A stretch of 56,170 nt of DNA from assembly GCA_003158475.1 (NCBI GenBank), contig PMJR01000056.1, positions 2,007 through 58,176 on the forward strand, written 5' to 3'. Below are positions 54,268 to 56,170 of this stretch, piece after piece. Within the stretch, counting starts at the first letter, position 1. Each line of letters starts with the position of its first letter. The translations under genes were made by a program, and so were the position numbers. Source of the DNA: Ignavibacteriota bacterium. Its GTDB lineage: Bacteria; Bacteroidota; Ignavibacteria; UBA10030; UBA6906. Under the pieces are notes generated by a model. It saw nothing but the letters and a program-made list of their open reading frames with translations, did no database searches and was not told the DNA's origin.

Positions 54268-55413
54268 TTACACACGGAGGAACCACTTTTTCCTCCACAT
54301 TACCACGCCGACCGCGAACATGGCCGCGACAAACGCGATAGCATAGGCCAGCGATGCGTTTGCTGGCCCGAAGAACGGTGCAAAAAGCAATGAATACACC
54401 TTCGCGTGGAGCGAGACAGGCCCGCCTCCCGCCATACCGGTGGTGATAACCTCCAGCAGGGTCGCCAGGAGCTCCGAGAGGACGTAGAGGGTGATTGCAT
54501 TCATCCCGAAGATCGTGAGCGGCGTGGTCCAACCTGCACGGCCTTTGACGTCGATGATCCAGTAGAATGCGGCAAAACAGATGAGCGCCCAGCCTCCCAT
54601 GAGCAGAGCATAAGAGGACGTCCACATGTTTTTGTTTATGGGGAGCCAGACATCCGCCACGATTCCGGCAAGTACCATCGCGAACCCTGCGACAAACATC
54701 GGTGAGGGTTTTTCTACCCGGGGACGATCGGATCGCAGGAAGCATCCGGTGAGGACGCCGAAAAGCGTTGTGGCAAGGGCGGGGAGGGTGCTCACGATCC
54801 CTTCAGGATCGAATCCTTCGGCCGGCGCATAGATCCATGTGTGCCCTTTCAGGAGGTTCGAATCCACAAACCAGCAGAGGCTCCCCACGGGATTGAGCAC
54901 TCCGGGGCCATACCCGGGAACCGGCACAAGCATCACCATCGCCCAGTAGACTCCCAGGAGACCGACGCACATCCCGACAAGCGTGCGCACTCGTACGGTA
55001 AGGAAAAGAGCCGACGCCAGGACATAACAGATGGCGATCCGCTGCAACACGCCGGGAATGCGCAGCGTCGCCAGCGAGAAGGGGGCGCCTGCGCCAAACG
55101 GAAAACCGTTTACCACGATCCCCAGTGCAAAAATGATGAGCGCCCTGCGCAGGATATGGACCGTCAATATGCCCGGCCTCGCACCGGACTCTCGCCTCCT
55201 TGCGAAGGAGAAGGTCAGGGCCACACCCATGATCCAGAGGAAGAACGGAAAGATCATATCCGTGAACGTCCATCCGTTCCAGGCCGAGTGCTTGAGCTGG
55301 CTGTAGCTTTCGGACCACGATCCGGGATTGTTGACCAGGATCATCCCTGCGATTGTTGCGCCACGGAACGCATCGAGAGAAACAAGACGACTCTGTCGGG
55401 GAATTTCAGTCAC
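54268..55413 (-). CDS. COG4299-type membrane acyltransferase-like protein (DUF5009/HGSNAT-like)
   Basis: A protein of 381 residues with about ten membrane helices. The N-terminus has RLVSLDAFRGATIAGMILVN, NPGSWSESYSQLKHSAWNGW and TFTDMIFPFFLWIMGVAL. These are characteristic of the COG4299 family related to human heparan-alpha-glucosaminide N-acetyltransferase (NagX-like in bacteria). The conserved His in LKHSAWNG is present. It may transfer acetyl groups to amino sugars across the membrane, fitting the carbohydrate-active genes in this window. Confidence 0.9.
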   Translation of the reverse strand: MTEIPRQSRLVSLDAFRGATIAGMILVNNPGSWSESYSQLKHSAWNGWTFTDMIFPFFLWIMGVALTFSFARRRESGARPGILTVHILRRALIIFALGIVVNGFPFGAGAPFSLATLRIPGVLQRIAICYVLASALFLTVRVRTLVGMCVGLLGVYWAMVMLVPVPGYGPGVLNPVGSLCWFVDSNLLKGHTWIYAPAEGFDPEGIVSTLPALATTLFGVLTGCFLRSDRPRVEKPSPMFVAGFAMVLAGIVADVWLPINKNMWTSSYALLMGGWALICFAAFYWIIDVKGRAGWTTPLTIFGMNAITLYVLSELLATLLEVITTGMAGGGPVSLHAKVYSLLFAPFFGPANASLAYAIAFVAAMFAVGVVMWRKKWFLRV

Positions 55414-55466
55414 CGGTTTATCTCCGGATATGATCGTCGATCGCGGCCGCCCAAATCGTTCGGGCC

Positions 55467-55545
55467 CCTGCTCTTCCTCCTTGCAGCGGGGGCAGGGTAG
55501 ACGTTGGCCTGCGCACGGGAGTCGTTGCCGCAGACCCGTTGGGCA
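55467..55545 (-). pseudogene. decayed duplicate of the zinc-ribbon gene at 55946
   Basis: On the minus strand, just after the stop of the response-regulator gene, the bases align with the intact zinc-ribbon gene over about 75 positions. One frame reads RVCGNDSRAQANVY (intact copy: RICNNDFRGQAGSY), and a one-base deletion then shifts to another frame reading CPRCKEEEQ (intact: CPRCKQEDQ). A further insertion lies near the first Cys. The gene is therefore duplicated around the response regulator, and this copy is broken. Confidence 0.65.
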
Positions 55546-55547
55546 TC

Positions 55548-55928
55548 TCAGGAATTTCGCTTCGTCGAGGTGCGAATCACCTTATCGATCAGCGCGAGTA
55601 TGTCTTCGATCGGTGCGGGCTTCCGCAAGAAGTAATCGTTCGGAGATTCCGCCGCCAGGCCCCGCAGGTGCTCGTTGTCGTGCCCGGAAATGAAAATGAA
55701 CGGTACGTCCCTGGCGTCCGTGTATGCCCGGACGAAACTATGGAACCGGACACCGTCCAGCGTCGGCATGAATACATCGGAAATTATCAGGTCCATCTTC
55801 TCACCCTCCAGGGCTTCCCGGGCCTGTTTTCCGTCCTGCGCGGTGACGACATCATATCCCTTCTCGCGCAGAACCCCCTCCATCATGTCCAGGAAGCCCT
55901 CATCGTCGTCGACAAGTAGAATTCTCAT
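55548..55928 (-). CDS. single-domain response regulator
   Basis: A protein of 126 residues from ATG 55928: receiver domain only. It has RILLVDDDEGF, the phospho-acceptor Asp in LIISDVFMPTLDG, the Ser in IFISGHD and Lys in FLRKPAPIEDIL, so it should be competent for phosphorylation. There is no output domain (CheY-like). It begins 18 bases after the zinc-ribbon gene, with which it forms an operon; a broken copy of the zinc ribbon follows it. Confidence 0.93.
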   Translation of the reverse strand: MRILLVDDDEGFLDMMEGVLREKGYDVVTAQDGKQAREALEGEKMDLIISDVFMPTLDGVRFHSFVRAYTDARDVPFIFISGHDNEHLRGLAAESPNDYFLRKPAPIEDILALIDKVIRTSTKRNS

Positions 55929-55945
55929 CGCACACCCCAATAGAC

Positions 55946-56113
55946 TCACATATCAGTCTTCAGATAGAACGGAAGTCTCTTCTTGAGTTTCTCTCTGTGT
56001 GCCTTGTACCGCTGGTCTTCTTGTTTGCAGCGGGGGCATCGGTATGAACCGGCCTGTCCCCGGAAGTCGTTGTTGCATATCCGGCAGACGGCCCGGATTG
56101 TCTTCTTCGTCAT
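55946..56113 (-). CDS. small zinc-ribbon protein
   Basis: A protein of 55 residues from ATG 56113 (AAAGAGGC upstream). Residues 8-32 hold four cysteines (VCRICNNDFRG, then YRCPRCKQEDQ), a compact zinc ribbon. The rest is a basic helix (KAHREKLKKRLPFYL). It precedes a CheY-like response regulator and has its own promoter. It could bind nucleic acid or act as an adaptor for the regulator; this is inference. Confidence 0.75.
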   Translation of the reverse strand: MTKKTIRAVCRICNNDFRGQAGSYRCPRCKQEDQRYKAHREKLKKRLPFYLKTDM

Positions 56114-56140
56114 TTGCCTCTTTCCTTCACGCATTGGTGG

Positions 56141-56169
56141 ATTCTAATCCTTTCCGGCATTAACTGCAA
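56141..56169 (-). promoter_or_regulatory. promoter of the zinc-ribbon/response-regulator operon
   Basis: On the minus strand TTGCAG (56169-56164), a 17 bp spacer, then TAGAAT (56146-56141). Confidence 0.65.
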
Positions 56170-56170
56170 A

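Overview
The window (about 56 kb, GC-rich) is bacterial chromosome from a diderm that secretes proteins bearing the 'NYPNPFNP'-type C-terminal sorting domain (three cargo genes), with a PorV/PorQ-like outer-membrane protein, a large Bacteroidota-type outer-membrane receptor and a TonB-dependent receptor. Several genes are preceded by purine-rich Shine-Dalgarno sequences and by TTGACA/TATAAT-like promoters with 16-18 bp spacers, unlike the TAnnTTTG promoters of typical Bacteroidia. Together this suggests the Ignavibacteria/Chlorobi side of the Bacteroidota (FCB group). That placement is an inference from gene content, not from a marker gene. No rRNA, tRNA, CRISPR array, transposase or prophage was recognised.

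Layout. 1-2114 (minus): a truncated TonB-dependent receptor coupled to a lipoprotein, then a small beta-barrel. 2241-9368 (plus): one promoter followed by a Ser/Thr kinase with a transmembrane anchor and PEGA-like tail, a lipoprotein, a PorV/PorQ-like barrel, two paralogous periplasmic TPR proteins and a patatin-like phospholipase. This looks like one envelope-related operon. 9398-10762 (minus): a b-type cytochrome and a Tat-exported molybdopterin oxidoreductase. 10959-13510 (plus): gnd and pdxB. 13726-16361 (minus): a sorting-domain protein and a TonB-like protein. 16652-17964 (plus): a VOC protein with a basic histone-like tail, tag, and a deleted epimerase. 17956-20823 (minus): a large outer-membrane receptor. 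20990-23537 (plus): a Spy-like protein and a GH2 glycosidase. 24119-28494 (plus): a metal-uptake operon (Cys-rich exported protein, porin-like barrel, ZnuA-like protein, ZnuB-HEAT fusion). 28559-35888 (plus): rhaB, a sorting-domain protein, a LOG protein, an SGNH esterase, a RibD-C reductase and an ICMT-like methyltransferase. 35969-37960 (minus): a B12-binding radical SAM protein. 38166-40569 (plus): proB-proA. 40967-44941 (plus): a giant hybrid histidine kinase and a response regulator ending in a zinc-ribbon-like module. The rest holds small zinc-ribbon genes, a DUF4900-like pilus-type protein, a DUF932 protein, a degenerate receiver, an esterase, a barrel, a third sorting-domain protein, a COG4299 acyltransferase-like membrane protein and a response-regulator/zinc-ribbon pair.

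A striking property is the number of gene remnants lying in the intergenic spaces. I recognise pieces of an Omp85-type barrel, an alpha/beta hydrolase, an NAD(P)-binding epimerase, a VOC protein, an MpaB/DUF2236-type oxygenase, a small zinc ribbon and one unnamed protein. Most keep only a first or last segment, which suggests erosion by deletion. The best candidates for under-described biology are the kinase/PorV-like/TPR/patatin operon with its thrice-used WYxxYE module, the permease-HEAT fusion, and the zinc-ribbon/receiver genes.
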